Positions 1 to 10,055 of a stretch of 64,000 nt of DNA are shown piece by piece; the stretch's first letter is position 1, and the number at the start of each line of letters is the position of its first letter. This stretch comes from an uncultured Alkalilimnicola sp. (GTDB lineage Bacteria; Pseudomonadota; Gammaproteobacteria; Nitrococcales; AK92). The translations under genes and the position numbers were made by a program. The DNA is taken from NCBI GenBank assembly GCA_937951875.1, contig CALGAN010000056.1, positions 31,358 to 95,357 on the forward strand. The letters run 5' to 3'. The notes beneath the pieces are model-generated. The model was not told the origin of the DNA and did not search any database. It worked only from the letters and a program-made list of their open reading frames with translations.

Positions 1-192
1 GCCGGGCTTCTGGGCGCAGAAGAAATAGCCGCGGTAGCCCTCGGGATGAAACAGCGCCTCGGCCAGCTGCCCGTCCTGGGCCTTGAGCTCCTGCACACAC
101 ACCACGTCCGGCGCCTCGCGCGCCATCCAGTCGAAAAAGCCCTTGCGGGCGGCGGAGCGGATACCGTTGACGTTGATGGACGTGATCTTCAT
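1..192 (-). CDS. xthA: Exodeoxyribonuclease III, N-terminal part (cut by window edge)
   Basis: The first 64 codons of an ExoIII-family AP endonuclease/3'-5' exonuclease, which incises DNA at abasic sites in base-excision repair. The N-terminus MKITSINVNGIRSAARKGFF and the CVQELKAQ motif, whose Glu (residue 35) is the metal ligand of the exonuclease/endonuclease/phosphatase fold, are visible. The ATG is at 192-190. The catalytic His and the rest of the protein lie outside the window. A terminator stands between it and the upstream thiolase, so it is probably transcribed alone. The choice between ExoA and XthA subtypes cannot be made from this fragment. Confidence 0.9.
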   Translation of the reverse strand, partial: MKITSINVNGIRSAARKGFFDWMAREAPDVVCVQELKAQDGQLAEALFHPEGYRGYFFCAQKPG

Positions 193-251
193 GAGCTTGG
201 TCTTGTTCGTCGAAATCGAAAGCGGGCCGCCAGTATAGGCAGCCGGAAAAC

Positions 252-280
252 AAAAAGGCGCCGCGATGCGGCGCCTTTTT
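252..280 (-). terminator. Intrinsic terminator after the thiolase gene
   Basis: Perfect 13-bp hairpin: AAAAAGGCGCCGC (252-264), loop GAT, GCGGCGCCTTTTT (268-280). It begins 23 bp past the thiolase stop on the minus strand and ends in a U run in that direction. The symmetric A/T flanks would let it work on both strands. Confidence 0.85.
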
Positions 281-302
281 CAAAGTTGCGAAGCAGAAAC
301 GC

Positions 303-1487
303 TCAGATGCGCTCGAACAGCGCGGCGATGCCCTGGCCGCCGCCGATGCACATGCTGGCCACCGCGTAGCGGCCGCCGGTGCGCTGCAGCTCGTAGACGC
401 ATTTGACGGTGAGGATCGCGCCGGTGGCGCCGATCGGGTGACCGAGCGAAATGCCGGAGCCGTTCGGGTTGACCTTGGCCGGATCGAGGTCGAGGTCGCG
501 CACGCAGGCCAGCGCCTGGGCGGCGAAGGCCTCGTTCAGCTCCCACAGATCGACCTCTTCCTTGCGCACGCCGGTCTTCTCCAGCAGGCGCTTGATGGCC
601 GGCACCGGGCCGATGCCCATGTACTTCGGATCGACGCCGGCCACGGTGTAGCCGACCAGCCGCGCCAACGGCTTGAGCCCGCGCGCCTTGGCGGCGCCGG
701 CCTCCATCATCACCACCGCGGCGGCGCCGTCGTTGAGGCTGGAGGCGTTGCCGGCGGTGACGCTGCCGTCCTTCTTGAACACCGGCTTGAGAGCGGCCAG
801 CTTGTCCAGATCGGTGGCGCGCGGGTTCTCGTCGACCTCGAACAGAGCCACGCCCTTGCGGCCCTTCACCTCCACCGGCACGATCTGGTCCTTGAACACG
901 CCGGCCTCGATGGCCTTGAGCGCGCGGGCCTGGCTCTCGGCGGCGAACTTGTCCTGGTCCTCGCGCGAGATGCCCCACTTCTCGGCGATATTCTCGGCGG
1001 TGATGCCCATGTGGCACTTGTCGAAGGGATCGGTCAGCGCGCCGACCATGGCGTCGACCATGGCGTTGTCGCCCATGCGAGCGCCCCAGCGGGCGGCCGG
1101 CAGCCAGTAGGGCACGCGCGACATGCTCTCGGCGCCGCCGCCGACCACGCAGTCGGCCTCGCCCAGCTCGATGTAGCTGGCGGCGGTGCAGATGGCCTGC
1201 AGGCCGGAGCCGCACAGGCGGTTGACCGTCAGCGCCGGCGAGGAATGCGGAATGCCGGCGTTAACCGCCGCCACGCGGGAGATGTACATATCGCGCGGCT
1301 CGGTGTGCAGCACGTTGCCAAACACGGTATGACCGACGTCCGCGCCCTCGATGCCGGCGCGCTTCAGCGCTTCCCGCACCACGTGGGCGGCGAGATCGCC
1401 CAGCGAAACGTCCTTGAGGCCGCCGCCGAAACTGCCGATGGCGGTGCGGGCCCCGCCGATGATGACGACTTCGCGGTTCTGACTCAT
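303..1487 (-). CDS. Acetyl-CoA C-acyltransferase (thiolase)
   Basis: Thiolase of 394 residues, a normal family length. It condenses or cleaves acyl-CoA and acetyl-CoA (acetoacetyl-CoA formation or beta-oxidation, depending on substrate range). The nucleophilic Cys92 sits in RLCGSGLQAI, His350 in GHPIGATGA and the acid/base Cys380 in SMCIGGGQG, so all catalytic residues are present. The ATG at 1487 is preferred over an in-frame ATG at 1505 because GGAGAGG lies just upstream of it. No phb or fad genes are adjacent, so the sequence does not decide between biosynthetic PhaA/AtoB-like and degradative FadA-like roles. Confidence 0.93.
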   Translation of the reverse strand: MSQNREVVIIGGARTAIGSFGGGLKDVSLGDLAAHVVREALKRAGIEGADVGHTVFGNVLHTEPRDMYISRVAAVNAGIPHSSPALTVNRLCGSGLQAICTAASYIELGEADCVVGGGAESMSRVPYWLPAARWGARMGDNAMVDAMVGALTDPFDKCHMGITAENIAEKWGISREDQDKFAAESQARALKAIEAGVFKDQIVPVEVKGRKGVALFEVDENPRATDLDKLAALKPVFKKDGSVTAGNASSLNDGAAAVVMMEAGAAKARGLKPLARLVGYTVAGVDPKYMGIGPVPAIKRLLEKTGVRKEEVDLWELNEAFAAQALACVRDLDLDPAKVNPNGSGISLGHPIGATGAILTVKCVYELQRTGGRYAVASMCIGGGQGIAALFERI

Positions 1488-1992
1488 GAATCCTCTCCGT
1501 TGCAAGCGCTGTGTGGTTGTAGAGGCGTCGGCACATGACGGGCGGTTCGCCTGTCACCGCGCGTTTGTTATATGCACTGCAAAATTATTACGCGGTTGGC
1601 GATTCTAGACGCCGCGCCGCGGCCATGTCGACCCCGCGTCCTACGACCTTGGTCGCAGCGCCGGCGCCCGGAACTGTCCTTGATCGGCAACAGGGGCTCG
1701 GTCAGAATACATGCTCATCCAGGGGCCGCATCGCCCCGCCCCGTCAGCGAGCCGCGCGCCGTCGCGCGCCCCGCCTTGCGTCCTTGAGCACCGCCCAAAA
1801 CGGCGGCATCTCGGGGGGACAGGATGGAAGCGGCCCCTACGCAAACGCATTGGTTTCCGCCGCGCGATCCCGCGGGATCGGCGGAACCGCCGCAAGGCGG
1901 ATGTGTTTATTGTCAGTGGCCAACTGGCCGAATTATTCCGGCAGCGGACCAAAAGTCCGTGGCGCCGGGGTAGAAACACCCGAGGAGGACTA
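1488..1992. other. Intergenic region between thiolase and icd, no gene seen
   Basis: About 505 bp between the divergent thiolase and icd genes. Reading frames here are short and lack family resemblance. Two features stand out: a perfect 16-bp palindrome CGATCCCGCGGGATCG (1865-1880) and a sigma-70-like promoter before icd. An AT-richer patch around 1565-1600 may hold the thiolase promoter, but no convincing -35/-10 pair was found. No tRNA fold was recognised. Confidence 0.5.
1910..1939 (+). promoter_or_regulatory. Putative sigma-70 promoter of icd
   Basis: TTGTCA (1910-1915; five of six matches to the -35 consensus), then a 17-18 bp spacer, then TTATTC/TATTCC (1933-1939). It would start transcription about 45 nt before the icd ATG and leave the GAGGAGG ribosome site (1982-1988) in the leader. 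The -10 is weak. Confidence 0.4.
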
Positions 1993-3756
<1,764 letters not shown>

Positions 3757-3782
3757 ACTGATACGCATGCGATGACGCCGAC

Positions 3783-3815
3783 ACGGCCGGGGCGGTCACC
3801 GCCCCGGCCGTTTTC
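3783..3815 (+). terminator. Intrinsic terminator after icd
   Basis: 13-bp perfect stem ACGGCCGGGGCGG (3783-3795), loop TCA, CCGCCCCGGCCGT (3799-3811), followed by TTTTCGTTTC. It lies 27 bp past the icd stop and separates icd from ppc. Confidence 0.85.
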
Positions 3816-3840
3816 GTTTCAGGGCCAGGAGCACAAGGAC

Positions 3841-6483
3841 ATGAGCACCGACACGCACGATGCGCCGCTACGCCACGACATCCGCCTCCTCGGCCAGCTG
3901 CTCGGTGAGACCCTGCGCGAGCAAGGCGGCGAGCAGCTGTTCCGCACCGTCGAGACCATCCGGACATTGGCCAAGGACGCCCGCGCCGGACGGGAGGGCG
4001 CGCGCGAGGAGCTGGAGAAGACCCTGGCCGGGCTGGACGACGCGCTGATCATGCCGGTGGTGCGCGCCTTCTCCCACTTCCTCAACCTGGCCAACATCGC
4101 CGAGCAGCACCACCGCATCCGCCGCTCCCGCGCCTATCTGCGCGAGCCCGGCTCGGCGCCGCAGCGCGGCTCGCTGGAGGACACCTTCGCCCGCCTCGCC
4201 CGCCGGCTGCCGGCCACGCGGCTGCACGAAGCGGTGTGCGCGCTGGACATCGGCCTGGTGCTGACCGCCCACCCCACCGAAGTCACCCGCCGCACCCTGC
4301 TGCAAAAGCACAACCGCATCGCCGCGCTGCTGGAGTACCTGGACCGCCCGGACCTCATCCCCTGGGAGCGGGAGGAAGCCATCGTCGATCTCAAGCGCGA
4401 GATCACCGCCGCCTGGCACACCGACGAGATCCGCCAGCGCCGCCCCAGCCCGCTGGACGAGGCGCGCTGGGGCTTCGCGGTGGTGGAGCAGACGCTCTGG
4501 CACGTCATCCCCCGCTACGCCCGGCGCCTGGACCGGCTGCTGCGCCAATACTGCGGCCAGGGACTGCCGCTGGACGCGGCACCGATTCGCTTCGGCTCCT
4601 GGATGGGCGGCGACCGCGACGGCAATCCGCGCGTCACCGCCCTGGTCACCCGCGAGACCTGCCTGCTGGCGCGCTGGATGGCGGCGACGCTGTACCTGCA
4701 GGAAATCGAGGCGCTGATCGCCGAGCTGTCGCTGCAATGCGCGGACGAGGCGGTGCGCGCCCGCGTCGGCAACGCCTGGGAGCCCTACCGTGAGCTGCTC
4801 AAGCGCATCCGCGCGCGGTTGCGGATCACCATCGGCTGGATCGAGGCGCAGCTCGACGGCCGCCGCCTACCGCCCGGCGAAGCCTATCTGGACTACCGGG
4901 AGCTGGCCGAGCCGCTGCTCGACTGCTACCGCTCGCTGCACGCCTGCGGCGCCGGCATCGTCGCCGACGGCCGGCTGCTCGACCTGCTGCGCCGCCTGGC
5001 CTGCTTCCGCCTCACCCTGATGCGGCTGGACATCCGCCAGGAGGCGGCGCGCCACACCGAGACGCTGGACGCCATTACCCGGGCGCTCGGGCTGGGCTCC
5101 TACGCCGAATGGTCCGAGCAGGAGCGCCAGGAGTTCCTGCTCCGCGAACTCAACAACCCGCGGCCGCTGATCCCGCGCGATTTCGACGCCGAGGAGCCGG
5201 TGCGCGAGGTGCTGGCCACCTTCCGGGTCATGGCCGAGGTCGGGCCGGAGTCGCTCGGCGCCTACGTGATCTCCATGGCCTCGCAGCCGTCCGACATCCT
5301 GGCGGTGGAGCTGCTGCAAAAGGAGATGGGCGTGGAGCACCGGCTGCGGGTGGTGCCGCTATTCGAGACGCTCAAGGACCTGCAGGGCGCTGCCGACTGC
5401 ATCGACCGCCTGCTCGCCATCGACTGGTACCGGGAACGCATCGACGGCCACCAGGAGGTGATGATCGGCTACTCCGACTCGGCCAAGGACGCCGGCCACC
5501 TGACCGCCGCCTGGGCCCTGTATCAGACGCAGGAGCAGCTGGTGCAAGTCTGCGGCAAGCACCAGGTGCGGCTCACCCTGTTCCACGGCCGTGGCGGCAG
5601 CGTCGGCCGCGGCGGCGGCCCCACCCACGCCGCCATCCTCGCTCAGCCGCCCGGTTCGGTGAACGGCGCGCTGCGGGTGACTGAGCAGGGCGAGGTGATC
5701 CAGGCCAAGTTCGGCCTGGCCGGCATCGCCCAGCGCAATCTGGAGCTGTACACCACCGCCGTGCTGGAGGCCACCCTGCTGCCGCCCGACCCGCCCAAGC
5801 CGGAGTGGCGCGAGGTCATGGACGGCCTGGCCGAGGCGGCCATGGCCAGCTACCGCCGCACGGTGCGTGAAACGCCCGGCTTCGTCGACTATTTCCGCGC
5901 CGCCACCCCGGAGCGGGAGATCGGCGATCTGACCATCGGCAGCCGGCCGGCGCGCCGCCGCAGCGAAGGTGGCATCGAGACCCTGCGCGCCATTCCCTGG
6001 ATCTTCAGCTGGACCCAGACCCGGCTGCTGCTGCCGGCCTGGCTGGGCGTGGGCGAGGCGCTGAACGAGGCGCTGCGCGTCGGGCTGGAACCGCAGCTGC
6101 GCACCATGTACCGCCATTGGCCGTTCTTCCGCGCCTTCATCGACATGGTGGAGATGGTGCTGGCCAAGGCCGACCCGGAGGTGGCGGCGCAGTACGACCG
6201 GCGCCTGGTGCCGCCCGAGCTGCGGCCGCTCGGCGAGGCGCTGCGCCAGCGCTTCGCCGCCACCCGCGAGGCGGTGCTGCGCGCCACCGGCCACCAGCAG
6301 CCGCTGGAGGGCTTCCCGGTGGTGCGGCGCTCGGTGAACGTGCGCAACCCTTACGTCGACCCGCTCAACCTACTGCAGGCCGAGCTGCTGTACCGGGTGC
6401 GGCACGGCCGGGAGGAGAATCTGCGCAAGGCGCTGATGGTGGCCATCAACGGCATCGCCGCCGGCATGCGCAACACCGGCTGA
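3841..6483 (+). CDS. ppc: Phosphoenolpyruvate carboxylase
   Basis: Anaplerotic enzyme making oxaloacetate from PEP and bicarbonate. At 880 residues it is the normal bacterial length (E. coli 883). The catalytic His lies in TAHPTEVTRR (His144), the second signature in GYSDSAKDAG, and the phosphate-binding loop in FHGRGGSVGRGGGP (581-594). The C-terminus ends in MRNTG, matching the invariant C-terminal RNTG of the family. The ATG at 3841 is used because AGGAG lies upstream and the family N-terminus begins here; an upstream in-frame ATG at 3772 would place the terminator hairpin inside the coding region. Confidence 0.97.
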   Translation: MSTDTHDAPLRHDIRLLGQLLGETLREQGGEQLFRTVETIRTLAKDARAGREGAREELEKTLAGLDDALIMPVVRAFSHFLNLANIAEQHHRIRRSRAYLREPGSAPQRGSLEDTFARLARRLPATRLHEAVCALDIGLVLTAHPTEVTRRTLLQKHNRIAALLEYLDRPDLIPWEREEAIVDLKREITAAWHTDEIRQRRPSPLDEARWGFAVVEQTLWHVIPRYARRLDRLLRQYCGQGLPLDAAPIRFGSWMGGDRDGNPRVTALVTRETCLLARWMAATLYLQEIEALIAELSLQCADEAVRARVGNAWEPYRELLKRIRARLRITIGWIEAQLDGRRLPPGEAYLDYRELAEPLLDCYRSLHACGAGIVADGRLLDLLRRLACFRLTLMRLDIRQEAARHTETLDAITRALGLGSYAEWSEQERQEFLLRELNNPRPLIPRDFDAEEPVREVLATFRVMAEVGPESLGAYVISMASQPSDILAVELLQKEMGVEHRLRVVPLFETLKDLQGAADCIDRLLAIDWYRERIDGHQEVMIGYSDSAKDAGHLTAAWALYQTQEQLVQVCGKHQVRLTLFHGRGGSVGRGGGPTHAAILAQPPGSVNGALRVTEQGEVIQAKFGLAGIAQRNLELYTTAVLEATLLPPDPPKPEWREVMDGLAEAAMASYRRTVRETPGFVDYFRAATPEREIGDLTIGSRPARRRSEGGIETLRAIPWIFSWTQTRLLLPAWLGVGEALNEALRVGLEPQLRTMYRHWPFFRAFIDMVEMVLAKADPEVAAQYDRRLVPPELRPLGEALRQRFAATREAVLRATGHQQPLEGFPVVRRSVNVRNPYVDPLNLLQAELLYRVRHGREENLRKALMVAINGIAAGMRNTG

Positions 6484-6492
6484 AAGCCGCCG

Positions 6493-6514
6493 CGGCGCGG
6501 CCGCGGCCGCGCCG
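6493..6514. terminator. GC-rich hairpin between ppc and pyrE
   Basis: CGGCGCGGCC (6493-6502), a 2-base centre, and GGCCGCGCCG (6505-6514), 9 bp after the ppc stop. It has a strong stem but only TTGATC after it instead of a U run, so it may attenuate or stabilise rather than terminate. Confidence 0.4.
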
Positions 6515-6585
6515 TTGATCCGCGCCGGCCTTCTCGTTAACGTGGTCGCCCACCCCGTTCCGCAAAACCTCAAGGCTCGTTACCC

Positions 6586-7230
6586 ATGTCCGATTTCCGC
6601 CAGGCCTTCATCCGCTTCGCCATCGAGCGCGACGTGCTGCGCTTCGGCCAGTTCACCCTCAAGTCCGGCCGGCTCAGCCCCTACTTCTTCAACGCCGGTC
6701 TGTTCAACACCGGCAGCAGCCTGGCCGAGCTGGGTCGCTTCTATGCCCAGGCGGTGATCGCCTCGGGCGTGCAGTTCGACATGGTGTTCGGCCCGGCCTA
6801 CAAGGGCATCCCCCTGGCCGCTGCGCTGGCCATCGCCCTGGCCGACCACCACGGCCGCGATCTGCCGTACGCGTTCAACCGCAAGGAAGCCAAGGATCAC
6901 GGCGAGGGCGGCGTGATCGTCGGCGCGCCGCTGCACGGTCGGGTGCTGGTGGTGGACGACGTGATTTCCGCCGGCACCTCGGTGCGCGAGTCGGTGGCGC
7001 TCATCAAGGCCGCCGGCGCCGAGCTGGCCGGCGTGGTCATCGCCCTCGACCGCCAGGAGCGCGGCCTGGGCGAAACGTCCGCGGCGCAGGAAGTGGAGCG
7101 CACCTACGGCGTGCCGGTGATCAGCATCGCCAACCTCGACGCTCTGGTGCTGTACCTGCAGAATCAGGGGGAACGCCAAGCCGAGCTGGACGCGGTGCGA
7201 GCCTATCGCGAACGGTACGGCGCACGCTGA
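6586..7230 (+). CDS. pyrE: Orotate phosphoribosyltransferase
   Basis: Fifth step of UMP synthesis: orotate plus PRPP gives orotidine 5'-phosphate. The 214-residue protein has the PRPP-binding loop VLVVDDVISAGTSV (Asp-Asp at 124-125), the FGPAYKGIPLA signature and FNRKEAKDHGEGG catalytic loop typical of bacterial PyrE. Length matches E. coli (213). It is co-oriented with ppc and pfkA with short gaps. Nothing unusual is seen. Confidence 0.97.
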   Translation: MSDFRQAFIRFAIERDVLRFGQFTLKSGRLSPYFFNAGLFNTGSSLAELGRFYAQAVIASGVQFDMVFGPAYKGIPLAAALAIALADHHGRDLPYAFNRKEAKDHGEGGVIVGAPLHGRVLVVDDVISAGTSVRESVALIKAAGAELAGVVIALDRQERGLGETSAAQEVERTYGVPVISIANLDALVLYLQNQGERQAELDAVRAYRERYGAR

Positions 7231-7257
7231 AGCGAAGCGCGTCGGAGGTAGTCGAAC

Positions 7258-8262
7258 ATGCTCTGGATCCCGCCTCGTCTGACCAGAACCCAGCCGCTCA
7301 AGCGCCTGGCGGTGCTCACCAGCGGCGGCGACGCCCCCGGCATGAACGCTGCGGTGCGCGCGGTGGTGCGCACCGCGCTGGAACGCCAACTGGAAGTCTT
7401 CGGCGTGCACAAGGGCTTCAGCGGCCTGGTGGCCGGCGACCTGCACGCCATGGACCGCGCCTCGGTGGCCAACATCCTCTACCGCGGCGGCACCATTCTG
7501 AAGACCGATCGCTGCGAAGCGTTCAAGCGCCCGGACGTGCGCGCCCAGGTGGCGGCCGATCTGCGCGCGCGCGGCATCGATGCGCTGGTCGTCATCGGCG
7601 GCGACGGTTCGCTCACCGGCGCCCACCTGCTGCAGCAGGAAACCGGCCTACCGGTGATCGGCATCCCCGGCACCATCGACAACGACGTCTACGGCACCGA
7701 CGACACCATCGGCTTCGATACGGCGGTCAACACCGCCCTGGAGGCCATCGACCGAATACGCGACACCGCCACCTCGCACGAGCGGGTGTTCCTGATCGAG
7801 GTGATGGGCCGCAGCTCCGGCTTCATCGCCGCCAGCGTCGGCATCGCCGGCGGCGCCGAGATCGTGCTTGTGCCCGGCAAGCCCATCGAGCTCGATCAGA
7901 TCTGCCGCACCCTGAACGACAGCAAGGCGCGCGGCAAGACCAGCAGTCTGATCGTGGTCGCCGAGGGCGAGGATCCCAATCAGACCAACCGTCTCACCCG
8001 CCAGCTCAACGAGCACGGCATCCAGGCCCGCGCCGTGATCCTGGGCCATATCCAGCGCGGCGGCACGCCCAGCGGTCACGACCGGGTGCTGGCCTCGGCG
8101 CTGGGCTCCTCGGCGGTCGACCACCTGCTGGCCGGCCATTCCGACATCATGCTCGGCATCCAGCACGGCGAGATCGTGCGGGTGCCGCTCAGCGACGTGA
8201 TCGCCCACAAGAAGACGCTGCCGGAGGAAATCCTGGAGCTGGCGCGGATTCTCGCCACCTGA
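7258..8262 (+). CDS. pfkA: ATP-dependent 6-phosphofructokinase
   Basis: Phosphorylates fructose 6-phosphate in glycolysis. It has the TSGGDAPGMNAAVR start of the PfkA family, IGGDGS at residues 113-118 and the catalytic PGTIDND (Asp141/Asp143). Gly in GGDGS is the residue found in ATP-using enzymes; PPi-dependent relatives carry Asp there. At 334 residues it has about 13 more at the N-terminus than E. coli PfkA. The ATG at 7258 follows CGGAGG at the right distance, so the extension is probably real. It is 27 bp downstream of pyrE. Confidence 0.95.
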   Translation: MLWIPPRLTRTQPLKRLAVLTSGGDAPGMNAAVRAVVRTALERQLEVFGVHKGFSGLVAGDLHAMDRASVANILYRGGTILKTDRCEAFKRPDVRAQVAADLRARGIDALVVIGGDGSLTGAHLLQQETGLPVIGIPGTIDNDVYGTDDTIGFDTAVNTALEAIDRIRDTATSHERVFLIEVMGRSSGFIAASVGIAGGAEIVLVPGKPIELDQICRTLNDSKARGKTSSLIVVAEGEDPNQTNRLTRQLNEHGIQARAVILGHIQRGGTPSGHDRVLASALGSSAVDHLLAGHSDIMLGIQHGEIVRVPLSDVIAHKKTLPEEILELARILAT

Positions 8263-8386
8263 GCGGCGGAACCGTCGGCGATTACCCGCATCGTTGCCGG
8301 GAAATATGCTAAAAGAGCCGTTGGGCCGTGGGCCGCGCCCCGCGGCCCGCACCTCGCAGCCCGATCAGATCAAGACCAAGACGCCC

Positions 8387-9007
8387 ATGCAGCATCGTCA
8401 CATCCCGATCGCCGCGCTCGGACTCGTCCTTGCCTTGACCTGCGGCAGCGCCTCCGCCGACAAGCTCTACAAGTGGGTCGACCAAGACGGACGGGTGCAC
8501 TACAGCGACAAAGTGCCGCCGGAAGCGGCGGCGCACGGTCGCGAGCTCAAATCCGAACGCGGCCTGACCATCCAGCGGGTGGCGCCGGCCAAAACGCCCG
8601 AGCAGATCGAAGCCGAGCGGCGGGCGCAGGCCGAGGAAGAGGCGCGCCGCGCCGCCGAGGCCAAGCAAGCCGAGCAAGACCGCATCCTGCTGATGACCTT
8701 CTCCAGCACCGCGGAGATCATCCGGGCGCGCGACGACCGTCTCGCCGCCATCGATGCCCGCATCCGCCTGACCGAGGAGAACCTGCGCAAGCTGCAGACC
8801 CAGCTGGAACAGGCGCAGCGCCAGGCCGTGGAGCAGGAGCGCAGCGGCAGCGCCGCGCTGGAGGCCACCCACAAGCGCATCGCCGACCTGCAGCGGCAGG
8901 TCAACGAGCACCAGAACTTCATCGCCAAGCGCCAGCAGGAGCGCGCCGCGCTCGAGGCCCGCTTCGACGCCGACCTGGCACGCTTCAAGGAACTGAAAGG
9001 GCAGTGA
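8387..9007 (+). CDS. DUF4124 domain periplasmic coiled-coil protein
   Basis: A signal peptide (about residues 1-24, cleaved after ASA) is followed directly by KLYKWVDQDGRVHYSDKVP, the hallmark of DUF4124. The rest (about 75-200) is a long Arg/Glu/Gln/Ala-rich segment with heptad-like spacing, predicted to be a coiled coil. The function of DUF4124 is unknown; the fold resembles small surface beta-domains. The ATG at 8387 is chosen because it starts the signal peptide. It stands alone, converging on argB. Confidence 0.8.
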   Translation: MQHRHIPIAALGLVLALTCGSASADKLYKWVDQDGRVHYSDKVPPEAAAHGRELKSERGLTIQRVAPAKTPEQIEAERRAQAEEEARRAAEAKQAEQDRILLMTFSSTAEIIRARDDRLAAIDARIRLTEENLRKLQTQLEQAQRQAVEQERSGSAALEATHKRIADLQRQVNEHQNFIAKRQQERAALEARFDADLARFKELKGQ

Positions 9008-9039
9008 GCGCCTGGCGGCGGAGCGCCGGCGCGGGGAAG

Positions 9040-9063
9040 GCGGCCGGGCCGCAGCCCGGCCGC
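9040..9063. terminator. Hairpin between convergent genes (DUF4124 and argB)
   Basis: Perfect 10-bp stem GCGGCCGGGC (9040-9049), loop CGCA, GCCCGGCCGC (9054-9063). It sits exactly between two convergent stop codons, as expected for a shared terminator, but has no U tract on either strand. Confidence 0.45.
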
Positions 9064-9068
9064 ACGGA

Positions 9069-9959
9069 TCAGGCGTGGATGAGGGTGCCGACGCCCTGGT
9101 CGGTGAACAGCTCCAGCAGCACGGCGTGCTCGACCCGGCCGTCGATGATGTGCGCGGCGCGCACGCCGCCGTTGACCGCGTCCAGCGCGCAGCGCACCTT
9201 CGGCAGCATGCCGCCGTGGATGGTGCCGTCCTCGATCAGCGCCTGCACCCGGGCGCGATCGAGCCCGGTCAGCAGCTTGCCGTCCTTGTCGAGCACGCCG
9301 GGGGTGTTGGTGAGCAGCATCAGCTTCTCGGCCTTGAGCACCTCGGCCAGCTTGCCGGCCACCAGGTCGGCGTTGATGTTGTAGGAGCGGCCGTCCTCGC
9401 CAACGCCGATCGGCGCGATGACCGGGATGAACTCGCCCTGATCGAGCGACTCCACCACCGACGGATCGATCGCCGCCACCTCGCCGACGTAGCCGATGTC
9501 GATCGGCTCCTCGCCGGACGACTCACCCTTCTTGCTCAGGGTGTACTTGCTGGCGCGGATCAGCCCGCCGTCCTTGCCGGTCAGGCCCACGGCGCGGCCG
9601 CCCTTGCCGTTGATGAGATTGACGATTTCCTTGTTGACCAAGCCGCCCAGGACCATCTCCACCACGTCCATGGTCTCGGCGTCGGTCACCCGCATGCCCT
9701 CGACGAAGCGGCTCTCCTTGCCGATGCGCTCGAGCAACTTGCCGATCTGCGGACCGCCGCCGTGCACCACCACCGGGTTGATGCCGACCAGCTTCATCAG
9801 CACGATGTCGCGGGCGAAGCTGTGCTTGAGCCGCTCCTCGGTCATGGCGTTGCCACCGTACTTGACCACCACGGTCTTGCCGCGGAAACGCTGGATGTAC
9901 GGAAGAGCTTCGATCAGTACGTGCGCCACTTGGGCGGCCGGCGTCGCAGTCTCGGTCAT
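9069..9959 (-). CDS. argB: N-acetylglutamate kinase
   Basis: Second step of arginine synthesis: phosphorylates N-acetylglutamate. The 296-residue protein has the amino-acid-kinase motifs VVKYGGNAM near residue 32, VVHGGGPQIG, and the C-terminal LTNTPGVLD and GGMLPKV motifs. The N-terminal helix of about 25 residues before the kinase core is the type seen in arginine-sensitive hexameric enzymes, so feedback inhibition is likely by family. It lies downstream of algC in the same direction, with a GC hairpin between them. Confidence 0.96.
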   Translation of the reverse strand: MTETATPAAQVAHVLIEALPYIQRFRGKTVVVKYGGNAMTEERLKHSFARDIVLMKLVGINPVVVHGGGPQIGKLLERIGKESRFVEGMRVTDAETMDVVEMVLGGLVNKEIVNLINGKGGRAVGLTGKDGGLIRASKYTLSKKGESSGEEPIDIGYVGEVAAIDPSVVESLDQGEFIPVIAPIGVGEDGRSYNINADLVAGKLAEVLKAEKLMLLTNTPGVLDKDGKLLTGLDRARVQALIEDGTIHGGMLPKVRCALDAVNGGVRAAHIIDGRVEHAVLLELFTDQGVGTLIHA

Positions 9960-10026
9960 GGAGCTGTCCTATTTGGGAGCCATAGGAAAGGCTGGCAAGT
10001 TTAGAACCAATCGCGGACGGATGCAT

Positions 10027-10051
10027 GGGCCGCGGCGGCACGCCGCGGCCC
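10027..10051. terminator. GC hairpin between algC and argB
   Basis: Perfect 11-bp stem (10027-10037 and 10041-10051, loop GCA) placed 4 bp after the algC stop on the minus strand. No U run follows, so it could be an attenuating or mRNA-processing hairpin inside an algC-argB transcript. Confidence 0.4.
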
Positions 10052-10055
10052 GGGA

